64,000 nucleotides of DNA from Pseudisothecium myosuroides (GCA_951799445.1 OX637293.1:18538001-18602000), one strand, 5' to 3'; positions 1 to 12,746 are shown, numbered from the stretch's first letter. Notes: generated by a model from the sequence alone, not told the origin. Numbers and translations: made by a program.

Positions 1-908
1 GGAGACAAGAAGTACCAGAAAGCCGTGCACATGACTCTGCAAGGAGTGGCATTGCTGTTGGGCATTGTGGGTGTCCTGGCTGCATACAAGTTCCATCGCG
101 ATGCCCATATTCAGAACTTCTACAGCTTGCATTCCTGGTTTGGAATCATCGTGATCGTGTTCTACCTCGTCCAGGTAAATCGTTTTCTTCTCTCATGGTG
201 CTATCCTTCCACTACTTTTCAGAGGCTCAAGAATTTGAATTTCTTTCACAACTGTTTTCAACCTCTCGATTCACTAGTTATTACTTACTATTTAAATTGA
301 GGGTTCTAGATGATGTACGTGATCTCTGACATCATCAAACAGTTCTGTTGCATCATCTATAATCTCAACCGCTTTAGTTATCTTTAATCTTCATTTCTTC
401 TAATCAGTAATTACAAGGAAATCAAGAGATTCTTAACAACAATAATGTGAATTTTTCCATATTCATCTCTCATGTTCACGTGTTTTGAGTTTCGCATCCT
501 CTTGACAGTCCAGACTCTTGACGTTCGTGACAGTTGTGACATCAGAACTGTGTCATTGAGGCAGGCTTCTAATTTAGCAATGGTGCCGTATATGTATTGC
601 AGTGGGTGCTTGGATTCGTGGCCTTCTGGACCCAAAGTGTGTCTGCTGCAAAGCGTGCGGAGATTCTTCCCTGGCATGTGTTCTTGGGCCTGGCTGCGTA
701 TGTGGCAGCCCTCATTACAGCGGAGCTTGGATTGCTGGAGAAGCTGACCTTCCTTCAAAAGGGCAATCCACCGGTGGATTTCTGGGGTGGGGAAGCCATG
801 CTGGTGAACTCCATCGGCTTGGTGGTGGTCGTGTTTGGGGCTGTGGTGGTATTGACTGCGGTGATGCCAAACCCCCGTCGGCAGGAAGGGTATAGCCCTT
901 TGGAGTGA
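1..908 (+). CDS. CYB561: Cytochrome b561 (transmembrane ascorbate-dependent reductase), 3' part
   Basis: Two coding exons, 1-174 and 603-908 (stop at 906-908), joined in phase 0 across a GT-AG intron (175-602). The gene starts before the window; 159 residues are visible, against about 220-240 for the family, so roughly the first third is missing. Seen: three haem-ligand histidines at visible residues 10, 44 (LHSW) and 83 (PWHVFLG), spaced 34 and 39 apart as in plant cytochromes b561, the run ETGLLEKLTF-like AELGLLEKLTFLQ, and four hydrophobic membrane segments. Known for the family: a six-helix, two-haem b-type cytochrome that passes electrons from cytosolic ascorbate to ferric chelates or monodehydroascorbate across tonoplast or other endomembranes. 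The C-terminal tail is short and polar. Which paralogue it is cannot be told from the visible part. Confidence 0.95.
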
Positions 909-1622
909 AGTTCCACAGTTTTTTGCAGAGTGTTGGTTCTGTCCACCTGAATGTAAAGTTTTAGAGACCTGTAATATATCTTCTTTTCTACTCTATTGCT
1001 GTGTTCAGGTAAGGTCATTGTAAGTCGACACTTTAGCTGTTGTACATAGTTTCTATTACTAGACTGGTGAAGTACTGTCTACGTTCTTATTGGCGAATGG
1101 AGAGAAGGTTTGGAAGGCATCCAAAGAACGCTCTGTTTGGATACTGTCTGGGAAAGCTACGAAGGGTCACTTTTTTATTGGTAGATGTTTGAAGATCACT
1201 TCCTTGGCAATTCCTTGCCAAATATTTACATATTGAATACGTGATAAACATTGGATTGGGTGGTACTTTTGGGTGGCTTGCAACTTTGGGTGTTCCTACC
1301 GTATGTGCTGTCTATTGCGTCAGTTTTTGTATTGTGTTTATTTTTATGCTACAGTAACTTTGAAAGGATGGTTCGATGATCACGTCAGTAGTTGATCACG
1401 TCGATAGAACTCTCTTTGCTCCCCTTTGTGACTAAACAGTACTCCGTATATGAAATAGAAGTCATGTGAAGACAAAATTCTTCTTGGGATTGAGAGTTGA
1501 TTCACACAAGGGGGGAACATAAATTCAGTTAGTTCTTGTTATTGGGTTTTTATGTGCAAGGAACATAAAGACCCAACCCTTTTTGTGGGCTTATCCTTGT
1601 TCCATTCCAACATTTGATTATC
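909..1622. other. 3' flank of cytochrome b561
   Basis: No open frame or RNA gene recognised. The first few hundred bases are only moderately AT-rich and are likely 3' UTR of the b561 gene. The sequence becomes AT-rich toward 1500, where the transposon block begins. Confidence 0.4.
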
Positions 1623-1626
1623 TTAA

Positions 1627-2550
1627 CCCCTAAAGTCCTGTTGTCCCCTCGGGGGACAAAATGGATTTCGGGCAGGCTCTTACGGTCTCAATACTTGTCG
1701 TAATTTTCTGAATTTTTTTTGTGAAGATAGAGAATTACATTAGCTTTCCAAAAATGTAATTTTTATTTCAATCGGTGCCCGGGAGCAAAAGTTATAGCAC
1801 AAAAACCCCAAATTTTAGTTCTGCGGGCAGAAAAAAACCCTCAGAAAAACTTTAAATTAAAAATTTTAAAAATTTGTTTCATATAGATTCTATTTTTATC
1901 TACATGGCAAGCTTTGATTCATTCCATTTGGATTTGTTATGCAAAAGTTATGGACAATCTTATTTTTTGGGCAATTAGAGCATCTTCTTGAAAAATTAAC
2001 TTGTAGTATTCATTTTTGAACTCAATTTTGACAATTTAAAAAAAGAAAAGTTTCACAAGGTTAAGATTTCTTGCTAGAACAATCTCGCCGTTGAGATTAG
2101 TATATTTCAACTCTATCTTAGAGTTATTAATAATTTAATTTTTCCTTCAATCTTGAACCTATTTCTACTTAACAATGTTTTAATGAGTGAAAACTAAGTG
2201 TTTCTTTTTTGAATTTTTTTTCTTAGATTCTCAACTCAATTCTTCATCATATAAAATTAGAAATTCAAAATCATTAGAGCAAAAATTTTAAGTTAAAAAG
2301 GTTCAAAGCCAAAAAATGTAGTTGAGCAAGGTGCAAAAAAACTTGATTCCTTCACTTTAAATGCAAATATCTTGCAATCTACATGGTCAAAGTTTCTGAA
2401 ATTTCTTCCACACATTCTTCCACTAGTCTAGTACAAGATCCTACGGTTAAATATGCAAAAAAAACATTTTAATTTTTTTTTTGCTCTTTGCTATAGAAAT
2501 GGCAGTTTTGAGTGGTTTTTCATGGAAAAATGACCTTGGGACTTTATGAA
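1627..2550. mobile_element. TTAA-flanked non-autonomous element, family A copy 1
   Basis: A 924-bp AT-rich element lying between TTAA at 1623-1626 and TTAA at 2551-2554. It starts CCCCTAAAGTCC and its far end is a decayed inverted match. It aligns along its length with 11809-12740, whose end reads GGAACTTAAGGG before TTAA, giving a terminal inverted repeat CCC(C/T)TAA(A)GT(T/C)CC. Matching inner landmarks include the sequence around 2370-2450 (leaf for leaf with 12550-12640). It has no open frame of note. A TTAA target and CCC...GGG ends are the hallmark of piggyBac-type cut-and-paste transposons, so this is best read as a non-coding piggyBac-like element; no transposase is present to prove it. 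Confidence 0.7.
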
Positions 2551-2599
2551 TTAAAGATAAAAATCTTATGGGTGTAAATTATACCTTTCAAGAGTTTAA

Positions 2600-2818
2600 C
2601 CTTGTAAGAATGGATTAGTCGCCGGGGAAATCATCCTATTTGGTTTTGTATAAATCATTTACTTAAAAAAATCAAAAGCACTTATTGGAGGTCAAACTAT
2701 TGGGTAGAAGCTGCCTTTTTTGTACAAAATTTCAAAGATGAACATCTGCACTTTTGTCTTGTATGGAAGATTCTTTTTCATCCATTAGACCCTTAGTGTC
2801 CGTAGTGGTGTTATAAGG
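2600..2818. mobile_element. TTAA-flanked MITE, family C copy 1
   Basis: A 219-bp element between TTAA at 2596-2599 and TTAA at 2819-2822. It aligns with 63727-63948 over its full length, including the block GGAAATCATCC near the left end and the block GTGGAGGTCAAA-like sequence in the middle. Ends begin CCTTGTAAG and close with an inverted CC-starting end. It has no coding capacity. It sits only 45 bp from family A copy 1. Confidence 0.72.
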
Positions 2819-2822
2819 TTAA

Positions 2823-4078
2823 GATATAAGGTAGGAGGCTCAAAAACCACTTGTCTAAAGGTTGGTCCGCCTTTTTCATGTATTTCCTTCAATGAAAATA
2901 TGTTTTAGCTCATTTTTTAGACAAAGATAAATAGATGGGGAATGTAATACAAATATTACTAGATACATTCCGAATCTATTGAAGCAATATTGAATTACAT
3001 ATAAATTTTCAAACAAATTGTGTCTTAGGCACCTATTTATGACCCTAGGTCTTCCATAAACTGTTCACTTGCAACTTGTAAAGAGAAATGGGGAAAGCAA
3101 GGAGAATGATCGGTTCTTGCAATAAATAATACTTTTTTTTTCTGAATCCATTTAATGACTATAGAGGTCAATTTAGGGACCACATCATATCCATTTTAGA
3201 GCTAATTATAGGGGCAATTCTAAATGCCCAAGCAGATTTTGATCCAAGTCTTGCACCATGCACCACACTGGAGAAGGGTGAAGAATCTTCACTGAAGATT
3301 ATCCACTGGGTCAAATATGCAAGTTGAGTTTGAAATCTTAACCTCCATCATTTATGTACCCTAAGATCATAATCTTCTCGCTAATGAGTGAATGGAAATA
3401 GGGTTGTCGATTATAATTCAGTGATCTACAACCTCCAGTTCAGATTTACACAAGTAATCATACGAAGATTTATTTTATTTGACGACGACAGCAACCAAAT
3501 GTGAAAAAAAATTCCGACCTCTCTGCAGTGGAGATGTGGCAAAAAACATTAAAAGTAGAATGATGATAAATATTCTACTGTGAGCACAGAGCAGTTCACG
3601 AGACAGTCACACCAGAGTAAGTGTCGAGCCTTTAGCCAAAAACTGACCATCACACCAAGTGCAGAAGGTTGTGCAACACTGGAAATTCAAGGGACATAAA
3701 GAACTTGACTTTTGCCTTCAACATCAATGGAATAACATCAAAATATCAAAGACGTTCTTTGCGCCAGATCGAATTCCTTGGTGAGTCGGTATAAGTGGTC
3801 AATCCCCATCGATCTTTTCTCCGTGCACTGGATCATGACCACATTCAAGTGCAGCCAAAATAAATGAACGAGGTCACAGACATTGTCTTGCAACCCTGTC
3901 ACAGCGATCGAATGGCTTTCGTGCCTAGTCTAAGGAAACTCAGTTCCAACTCTGGTATGACCAGGTCGACGTAAAAAACTCACCCTGCCAGGAGCCTCCG
4001 CCAGTCCAATTCTACTCTACACGTCGACAGCAGAGTCGGCTCCTTTCAGTTGTAAATATGAATTTGAATGCTAGCTAG
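2823..4078. other. Gap between family C element and SWI3D stop; includes SWI3D 3' UTR
   Basis: No gene seen. AT content falls from about 3600 onward, and 3700-4078 is probably 3' UTR of the minus-strand SWI3D gene. The part before that is anonymous AT-rich sequence without a recognised repeat partner in this window. Confidence 0.4.
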
Positions 4079-7000
4079 CTACTGTGGCATGCCACCACCT
4101 AAGGCTCCCCCGGGCACTGGTCTGGCCAATCCTGGCAGTAGTCCAGGCGGGGTGTTATCGGACGGAATCATGGGCCTCCCCCCCAACATCATTTGAGGAG
4201 GGGTCATATTAATCTCTTGAGGACGCCCACCAAGCATATGAGGTGCAGTTCCTGCAATCATCATCTGTCTTTGGAAATGGCCCTGTTGCATGCTCATGGC
4301 GCCTGCGTTCATGGAATTCGCCAGCCCTTGGTACATTTGCTGCTGCACGAACGCTGCATGGCTCGGCATTTGGTGGTGGTTGGCAGCAACAACTGCACCT
4401 GCTTGGAAACCATGGCCATACAACTGCCCTGCAAAAGGAGGAGGAGGAGGAGGGGGCGCTTGCGCAAGGACAAGCGCCTGCTGCTGCTGCTGCGGCCTGG
4501 GCGGAGATGGGGGTGGGTTAGAAGAATTAGAAGCTCCACCCAGATGCTGGGCTGCTATCCGCGCATGATCCGCAAAAAAATTTAATCGGTCACGGTCCAC
4601 TGTCTCACATTCTTTTCCTATCGCGCCTTCTAACTCGTTCAGGAATTTTATCTTCAGCTCCAGTTTTTTTACCTGTACGGAAACACAGAAAGTCGTTAAC
4701 ATCAGGAAAATTTCCGAGTATTGAAGGTTATATGTGCCAAAGTACGGAGTACCAAGGCAATGCATGAGAGCACCGTCCAAGCTATGCAAAGAAAATCATT
4801 GATAGCTACTAGTGAAAAAATGGCTCCCCAGAGTTGTTCCAAAAACCTAGCTCTCTTACACCCTGCAAATAGTAACGCAATTTAAGGCAGTCTCTAACAT
4901 ACACCCTGCCAATTGTAACGCAGCTAAGTGTTCTAGTAAGCCTTGAGGAGGTACATTCTCTACAAGTGAAACAAGCCAAGGGCACGGGCAATGCATCTAG
5001 GTTGCTGACAATGCTCACTTTGACAGGCCTTGCAAAACCTGTTGTATTGCAATATGAGAATGTCAAAGTGCCCACAAGTACAACATCAGAGCCCCTGCAA
5101 TGAAGAGGCTATGGACATTACCTGCTGATCAATGACAACTGTGAGTAATCGCTGCATCTCACGCTCTTCCTGATCAGCCAGGAGCTTGGCTTTCACTGAT
5201 GCAGCTGCAATGGCACTTGCTGCTGCCCGCTTCACACGCCCTGCCACTTTAGCCTCCTCCATGACATCCAAACTTTCCGGAGCATCTGATTTTCGAACAA
5301 TTTCCTTACCTGGATGCATCATTCAGGTTCTCTATATAAGTGGCTAGCAGCACAATCCCATTCCACACAAATACTGAGTTAAGCTAATCCGTATGTGCCC
5401 AAGCTAAAAATTTGAAGTTCACTGTGAAAAGTTGGTAATTAATTATAGTAACTCTTAAAACATAATTCTGTTATTAGAAAACGTAGGGCATGATTTCTTA
5501 ATTGAATTGGTAAATTCGGCTACCTTAATAAATGATTTGCTTCAATTCCTAGAGATAGAGAAGCAACCATTTTTTTCCATGTCGACACTTGGGGGTTAAG
5601 AGAAGGGGAGACTGACTAACCAGACGTACATCACCACAAGTATTTACAATCTAGAAAATCAGATCTAGTTAAAGATAGAAATAACAATATCACCACAAGA
5701 TCCATGAAAAAATGAAAGATAAGGCTGAACCTCGAACCTAAATTGGGTTCTTGTCGAGGTTCTTGTTGAGTGGGTGCGTCATCATCATTTTGAGCAGAAG
5801 CCGTGCCATCAGACACAGGCAATTTGGCCCCAGCGGCCGGGCTCGAGCCAGCATCACCTGTTGCTGCGGTCTCATCTCCACTTTGCATCTCCTCGTCTCC
5901 CTGACCTGACCTGCATATTTCAAACACAAGAATTAAATTGGGATGCACTTTAGGTCACAAGTTGTGAGAAGTATATCTAAAGCAATTCAAAGAAAAACAC
6001 AAGCTTCGACTAGCTCACAACGATTAATTGAGACAGATCCTATCTACACCACTTATACCTTTGTTCTCCAGTTCCAAATTATCCCCTAGCTCCCAAACTA
6101 AAATTAAAAAGGTTGTCAATTGTAGTGACTTTATAAACATAATTCTATCATTGAAATATGAAGGACAGGATTCCTGTTTTCTATTGACACATTTTGTTTA
6201 CCATACCTAAAGCTGCCAAAACATTGATTTAATCCAAACTTCTAAAGATATCAAAGCAGCCACTTTGGGGCATTTAAGAGTTAAGACCTCTCCGGATGCT
6301 GTGAAGTGCTTGGATCAACATCAGCAACTGGATCTTCTAGGATCATAGCAGTCCCTGCCGCAAGATGAACTCCGGGGTCCTTCATTGTCAGTGCAGCTAA
6401 AGCAGCCAGAGCAGCCTCTCCACCAAGTTTTGACCCAATCATTGTCGCAAGGAATGCCATCTACAACCCGCCAAAAACGGTGTCAAGAATATTTACTGCA
6501 GCTACAGAATAATATCCCGAAACAAGAGTCAACTCAAAATTCATCCAAACTATGCAGTGCCACGGTAGATCTAATAAAGAACAACGTACCTGGGCCATGA
6601 CAGGATTGCCAGCTTCTGCAAAGGCTGCAAGATTTGATGGCAGCACGAGCTCTGCAGTTCGGGACTCAACTGCATTATCCGTGCTTGTTACATTAGCAGT
6701 GTCAACTTCAGGTGCTTTCTCATCTGTTTCCTTTTCCTCTTGTTCAGCCTCAAGTATACTATCTGTTTGTGAAATAGGAGTTGTGGCGGGAGCTGCATTA
6801 CTATTCGAAGCAGGATTCCCTGCGTCTTCTGAAAAAGGATCTTCAACAGGAAGCCTGACAAAATGCAAGATGCACTGCGATTTCGACTTGGTTGCAACGT
6901 GCTCAGCTATTTCATTCCAATTATCTCCATATAATTCTAAAGCCTCCAGCAGCAGCAGCGTTTCCTGATCCGTCCAACCTCCCCCATTTGCATTTGATGC

Positions 7001-9793
7001 TTCTGTGACATCCATTTTTATGAAATCTGCCGACACCATATCGGGCCCGAATAGCCCTTCATTATAGCAATCAGGGCACAAATCAAAATCAGCCTGCCCC
7101 CACACAAGAAATAACGGTCTTGAGTCAAGAAACAAGTGTGATGAGAAAAAAACTGATCCAAACAGTCTTGCAAAACGCCCTTCCAAATACATTCAACTCA
7201 CTTTTTCTACGTTTTCTTCCATACTGTAAGAAAGTTCCATGCACTTGTTATGCCCTTTATTCATATAGTCATCAATCGCAGAATTGCAAGAAATTATATC
7301 GTGTGATCAGCTTTTACTCTTTAGACAAGTAAAAGTAACTAATTTCAGCAGATGCACAAAAGCAATTGTTTTTGAGGAAATTTTAGATGTTCATCAATAA
7401 ATGCATCATAGATCTTGACATACACATGGTTCTTGCACCAATTTTCTTGAGAGAGATTTAGGAAACTCAATCATCAATAGTTGTAATGAAGTATCAAATC
7501 ATGTTAAATCATTTTGAATTTGCTAAGCAAGTTTAAACTTGGGATGTGCAGTCAATGGCATATACAATACATACAGGCAGCAGCACAGATCGAAGGGATT
7601 CACCTGCTTCTGACAGTGATACCGTTGTTTACTGCAATCTGCACCACAAGAATTGCAATGGTAATCCACTTCGGCTCCTTCCCCAAATGCAAGCATCTCC
7701 GCAATCACTGGGTCCGTTGTTTTTGGTTTCATAGGAATCTGTTGAAGGACAGGAGCACAGTTTGTATCAAAATGATACAAACTTGAACCTCTCCGTGGCA
7801 AAGCCCGCACCATAAGCGCTGCATCCGACTCCACAACGGGAGAGCAGTGCTTCCAAGAAGGTAGAAACTCAGCCGGAGCATGATAATTAATCAGACCCCA
7901 ATGATCCAAAAATTCCATAATTCGATGAATGGATTTCTCATCCACGCCACTAAGATGCTCTTGCACATCAGCCACGGCGATCACTGTTCCCAAATGCTCC
8001 CGGTACTTCTTCAGTACTATATTCCTATAGTCCATGTACATCTCAGGAGTTTTCCCAGGCACTTTGCCACTGAAAAACTCCGGTAAACCCCTCTTCTCCA
8101 ATGTATGTATTTCAGTCCATGAAAACCAGCCTGTTGGTCAACCAACATGAAACCCAAGCATTTCCATCAGATGAATACATATGATTCATAGACTTAGACT
8201 TGACAAAATACAGCTGAATAAACCTCCTCTGTTACCACAAAAAAACATTAACATTCTAAATATGCGTTGTCAAAGGCTTTGGAGTCTCACAGAGATTCAA
8301 TTTCAGCTCCTTCACATATCCGGCTTACCAATCTACAAAGAGCTGCTAAACCATCACCAAACTGCACAAATCAATTATAAATCAGAGAAAGAAGTTTCTT
8401 CCTACCAGCATGACTAGGAATGGTGTGGTGCTTCTCTTCCTCTGCCGGAGTCATGACACTTGCCGTCGCCAAAGAAGATGACACCTGCACTCCAGTGGCC
8501 ACCGAGACATCGACGGCAGCATTTCCATCTGCTTTTGGTCCATCACTTGCTGTTGCTACTACTGCTTCTGTTGTTGCCCCAGAGCTCACTTGCAAATCGC
8601 CCTGTAAATTCGAAATGGACAATGTCTTGATTCCTTTCTCTAACTTTGCCTCCGTCCTTGGCTCCACCGCTTCCTCGGGTTTTGTAGCAACGTCCAGCTT
8701 GTTGACAGCATTGAGATCGGCTGCGAGCTTCTTAGGCACGGGTTCCACGGGCTCCACGGGCTGCACGGGCTCCCCGTTGGCTGTAGTCGTAGTGTGGGGC
8801 GACTCGCCTCGTGGGGGTCTCTTGTTGAGAGCCGGCGACCCCGGCGGGGTCAACCGTTTGCGCTTCAGCATTCTCGCGTTGCTGTTCGTGACGACGTCGT
8901 GGTCTGCTGGCTCAGAAGCAGTCTCACCACTCTCTGGCGGGGGAGGAGGAGGACCTTCCTTGCTGCACGCCTTCACTCCGGCCTTCACCTTGATCTTCAA
9001 CCCTACATGAAAAGAGCCCGTAAACACCATTGCAGTACTGTAGTTGGAAAAGAAGAAGAAGAATCTGCAAGGCAAACTCCCACCCGCGCACTCTCTTCAA
9101 CCTAGTTTGTTTGGTAGGGCTCCTACACAAATTTCGTGGTACTCCGTGCATCAGGGGGCTAAGGAGCTGCGATTACCAACAAGAGCCTTGCAATTTACTA
9201 CCACCGACCGACTCACCATCGACAAGAGCCCTGCAGCATTCGCTTGTGCTTCCATATCTGAGCTATAGAAAATGCCATCGACTCGAAGGTGAAGCTTCCG
9301 ATCCTAATTCATCACGAAGATGGTAAGTGATCTCGTCGTCAATCCCCTAAACCTACTAAATAAGCAAACTCCCCGTCCCAAAATTCTCGAATGCGGGCGA
9401 ATTTTTCTCATCGCGTCCTAACCCTCGCCCTATTGCATTGCCCTACCCCCCAAAATGTGCATAACGGCCACACTCTCGAACTTCAATACTCACACAACCT
9501 AAACTCTGTTTTTTCGAACTCTCACTCGCTAGTTCCCAATAGCACACACGATCCTCCCAAAACGTCGACTTGAACTCCAAACCAAACACCCAACACCAAT
9601 CTCCAAACCCCCGCCAACCAATTCACGCCCCGAACGATTCGAATCCCTACCCTCACACCAAAACCCAAAAAAACCCAAAACCAACAATCCAAGGGCAACA
9701 TCCCTCAACCGAAACGAAACCAAAAAAAAACAAATACTCACCAGCAGGAGACGCCGCCGCCGCCGCAACAGCAGCAGCTCGCCGCGCGGCCAT
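4079..9793 (-). CDS. SWI3D: SWI/SNF complex subunit SWI3D (SWIRM-ZZ-SANT protein)
   Basis: Eight coding exons on the minus strand, 5' to 3': 9742-9793, 8406-9002, 7604-8130, 6590-7093, 6288-6460, 5738-5910, 5122-5309, 4079-4672. All introns are GT-AG and all phases close; 2808 coding bases give 935 residues, close to plant SWI3D proteins. Domains: low-complexity Ala/Pro/Ser-rich head; SWIRM about 205-300 (PSHAGWFSWTEIH); ZZ zinc finger about 373-402 with ligands C375, C378, C389, C398, C401, split across an exon join; SANT/Myb about 431-480 (WTDQETLLLLEALEL); SWIRM-associated helix about 561-617; coiled coil about 690-765; Pro/Gln-rich tail with poly-P and poly-Q. Known role: scaffold subunit of BAF-type chromatin remodelling ATPase complexes in the nucleus. 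The ZZ finger distinguishes SWI3D from SWI3A-C. The start is the ATG of the short Ala-rich first exon, which is the least certain part. Confidence 0.93.
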
Positions 9794-10329
9794 GAAAACC
9801 GCCACGGCCTCCCCTCTCGCCCTCCCCGCCCGTCCTCAAACCCTGGAACGGCCACCACGAACGAAGCCTCCACTCACCACATCACCAAACCCTCGCTAGC
9901 AAATCCACCATTTCAACACAACCTGGAGCCTCCAACCTCCTCCGCCATAGCCAGCCAGCCTGCTTGCTTGTTGCTTGGCCTCCGCTGGTTGTTGGAGGCC
10001 AAATAATTGCTTGCTTGCTTGCTGCTGCTGCTACTTAGGATTCTCTTGCTTCGGAAGTTGGTTTTTGATGTTGTTTGTGTCACGAGGAAGATTCTCAACG
10101 ACACTTGCGCATATCACTTAGTGATGGAGAGATGCAGTTGAGCTTCTTCGATTGCTTCAAATTGGTGCAAATTTGGGGAAAAATCTTGGCGAGGGTGTGA
10201 GTGAGGGTGTCTGTTTCGGGATTACTGTGCTCATGGGGTAAGGAGCGGGAGACAGAAGTGCGATACGGGGTTGGTATTAAGTTAAGCTTAGTTCCCTTTT
10301 TAATTTAATTATGGTTCATTCCCTCCACT
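9794..10329 (-). promoter_or_regulatory. Upstream region and 5' UTR of SWI3D
   Basis: GC content is clearly higher than in the gap beyond 10300, consistent with a 5' UTR and core promoter for the minus-strand gene. It carries short CTTG and CTG runs (about 9960-10030) and a small hairpin formed by TTGGCCTCC at 9975-9983 and GGAGGCCAA at 9994-10002. No TATA box could be chosen with confidence. Confidence 0.4.
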
Positions 10330-10529
10330 TCAATCAGCTTTCTCCGGGTGTTTTTGTGTTTGAAAAATGATAGTTTTCTCCAACGGTTAGTTTAAGTTTT
10401 TTTCAAAATTAGCAAAATTGTTATGCACTTGAAAATTGCCATATTCTTGAATTTTATTGTAGTCATTTTTATAGAAATATTATTGATCTATCGATAGAAG
10501 GGGAGGAAGGACGGATTCCTTCTACTCTA

Positions 10530-10779
10530 CACTGAATAGGGAAAATAGGTTGCCCCATACTAATTTCTTGACATTTGACACTATATAAATATTTCATGTA
10601 ACTTTATAAGAATGCACCACTTTTGAATTAGGATTTTGTCGTACTTGGGACTTGTGAATCTCCACGTATACAAATAAAAATATTTGTAGAAATATTTGTT
10701 GACTTTCATGGCTTGTAAAGTAACTTTTTTGAGGTAAGGCAACCTAATTGTTAAAGCAACCTAATTTCACTATTTTGTG
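10530..10779 (+). mobile_element. TA-flanked 250-bp MITE, first of an inverted pair
   Basis: Starts CACTGAATAGGGAAAATAGG and ends with the inverted form ATTTCACTATTTTGTG, with TA at 10528-10529 and 10780-10781. It is inserted at the junction of two units of the 200-bp array; the other unit junctions give the empty site (CTCTAGTTTT, CTTTAGTTTT), confirming TA as the duplicated target. TA target and terminal inverted repeats suggest a Tc1/mariner-type non-autonomous element. Confidence 0.72.
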
Positions 10780-10781
10780 TA

Positions 10782-11031
10782 CACTGAATAGGGAAAATAG
10801 GTTGCCTTAACAATTAGGTTGCCTTCACTGAGAGAAATGACCTCATGACTCACTACTTGTCTACATAGAGGCGCATGCCTTTCTCTAAACTTGAGCCATG
10901 AACTAGTGCACCAACCCATGCATCACACATGGTTCCTATGTTACTGCATCCTTCAACAATAACTATACATATTCATATAGTGTAAAATGTTGAGAAATTA
11001 GTATGGGGCAACGTAATTTCACTATTTAGTG
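10782..11031 (-). mobile_element. TA-flanked 250-bp MITE, second of an inverted pair
   Basis: Also exactly 250 bp, with TA at 10780-10781 and 11032-11033. Read on the minus strand it matches the first element: CACTAAATAGTGAAATTACG, then GGTTGCCCCATACTAATTTC, then an ACACTATATGAATAT block. The two copies share a single TA between them. Internal similarity is strongest in the outer 80 bp and weak in the middle. Confidence 0.7.
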
Positions 11032-11808
11032 TAGTTTTCTTTGGGGTGTTTTTGAAAAATGATATTTTTTTCAATGGTTTGTTTAAATTTTTCAAAATTA
11101 GCAAACTTATTATGCACTTGAAAATTGTTGTATCCTTGAATTTATTGTAGTTATTTTTATAGAATATTATTATAATCTATTGATAGAAGAGGAAGGATGA
11201 TGGATTCCTTCTTCTCTAGTTTTATTTGGTTTTTTTTTTTTTAAATGATAGTTATTCCAATGGTTTGTTTAAGTTTTTTTCAAAATTAGCAAAATGGCTA
11301 ATACTGAAAACAATTTAACACTTCATGGAAAACTTCTTGAAAATTGTCATATCCTTGAATTTATTATAGTTATTTTTATAAAATATTATTATTCCATTGA
11401 TAGAAGGAGAAGGGGGATGGATTTCTTCGACTTTAGTTTTCTCTGGGTTTATTTTTATTTTTAAATGATAGTTTTTTAGTGGTTTGTTTAAGTTTTTTCA
11501 AAATTATCAAACTTGCTATACACTTGAAAATTGCCATATCCTTGAATTTAGTGTAGTTATTTCTTGTAAAATGTTATAAAATTAATCCATTAATAGAAGG
11601 AGAGAAAAGATGGATTCCTTCCACTTCAACATTCTCTAGGTGTTTTTTTCTTAAATGATAGTTTTTTCCAATGCCAATGGTTTGTTTAAATTTTTTTGAA
11701 ATTAGCAAAATTGCTATACGCTTGAATTTTCTTGAAATCTTGGATTTATTATAGTTATTCTTATAGAATATTGTAAACTCATTGATAAGGTTTGTAGAAG
11801 ATTGTTAA

Positions 11809-12740
11809 TTCCTAAAGGACTAGCCTACTATTTTTAGCAACATAGCAAATTTAGGCAAGTACTTGTGACTAGACATTCGCATATTTAAGGCCAAAATTTC
11901 AATAGAAGTTGTAGACAAGGAATATCTTTCATATGGACTAAATTTCATGACATTTGGAAATATGAATAAAAAGTTATGGCCTAATATGTTACTTTTTTCA
12001 CCAGCCATGTAGTCCGGGCAAATAAAAAAAATCAATTTTTTTCAAAAACAAAATTTGAAATTGGTTTTCTAGCTTTCTATGTATGCGAAAAGCTTTGAAT
12101 CATTCCATTTTGATCAATGAGTCAAAAGTTACAGTAAGAAATTTTAGTTTCCGGGCAGTTATGGATTCTCTACTCTAAAATAAACTTTGAAGTCTTCTAT
12201 TTCACTCAATTTTCAATAGTTATGGAAAACAATAAAATAATAAGATGTAGATTATTTATTACAACATTACAACCATTGGGATTGGCATTTTTCAATTCCA
12301 TATCTAAATTCTTGACAATTTAGTGTTTTAAATCAATCTCTACTTCTTTCTATTTACTATTTTTTTTCCTATATGTTGTACAAGTCCAAATGATCTAAAA
12401 AATTTCAACCATGTAGCCATCTTGTCCTAAAGAATGAAACTAAAGAATAACCAGCACTTGGGATATTTTTTTATACAAACAAATGTGACCTTGTGAAGTG
12501 CAACTCCCCGGTTTTTCACAAGGCCAAGAAAAGTATTTTTGTCAATTCAAATGCTAAAATCTTGCAATCCACATGGTGGAAAATTCTGAAATTTTTTCCA
12601 CATCTTTTGTAACCAGTGTACTACAAGATCTTACGGTTAGATGTGTCCAAAAATGTTTTTTTTTCCAAAATTTGATACTTGTGCTCAAAATGGCAATTTT
12701 TGAGCATTTTGGGGGAAAACATAGTCAAGGAACTTAAGGG
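11809..12740. mobile_element. TTAA-flanked non-autonomous element, family A copy 2
   Basis: A 932-bp element between TTAA at 11805-11808 and TTAA at 12741-12744. It begins TTCCTAAAGGAC and ends GGAACTTAAGGG. It is colinear with 1627-2550, and its left 240 bp also match 42300-42530 (shared GGATATCTTTCATATG and CATGACATTTGGAAAT). It holds only short shadow frames. It has the best-preserved right end of the family. Confidence 0.75.
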
Positions 12741-12746
12741 TTAATA

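Larger units (their letters stand above)
10330..11804. repeat. Tandem array of five diverged ~200-bp units
   Basis: Five head-to-tail units, about 10339-10529, 11034-11215, 11216-11430, 11431-11628 and 11629-11804. Each runs from a TTTCTCTGGGTGTTTTT-like start through AATGATAGTTTTTTCCAATG and CTTGAAAATTGCCATATCC to a GATAGAAGG..GGATTCCTTC end. The units differ by many substitutions and small indels, so the array is old. The first and second units are separated by two MITEs (10530-11031), and family A copy 2 begins just after the last unit. Confidence 0.8.

Noticed and set aside
1627..1640. Telomere-like CCCTAAA words at the TTAA element ends
   Set aside because: Only single copies occur; there is no tandem CCCTAAA array, so the match is a chance feature of the terminal repeat.
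4193..4585. Plus-strand frames of 92-130 codons opposite the last SWI3D exon
   Set aside because: They are antisense shadows of the Pro/Gln-rich tail.
9529..9873. 114-codon minus-strand frame over the first SWI3D exon
   Set aside because: The SWI3D start lies in another frame here, and only that one continues in phase into exon 2. This frame is rich in Arg/Leu from the GC-rich repeat.
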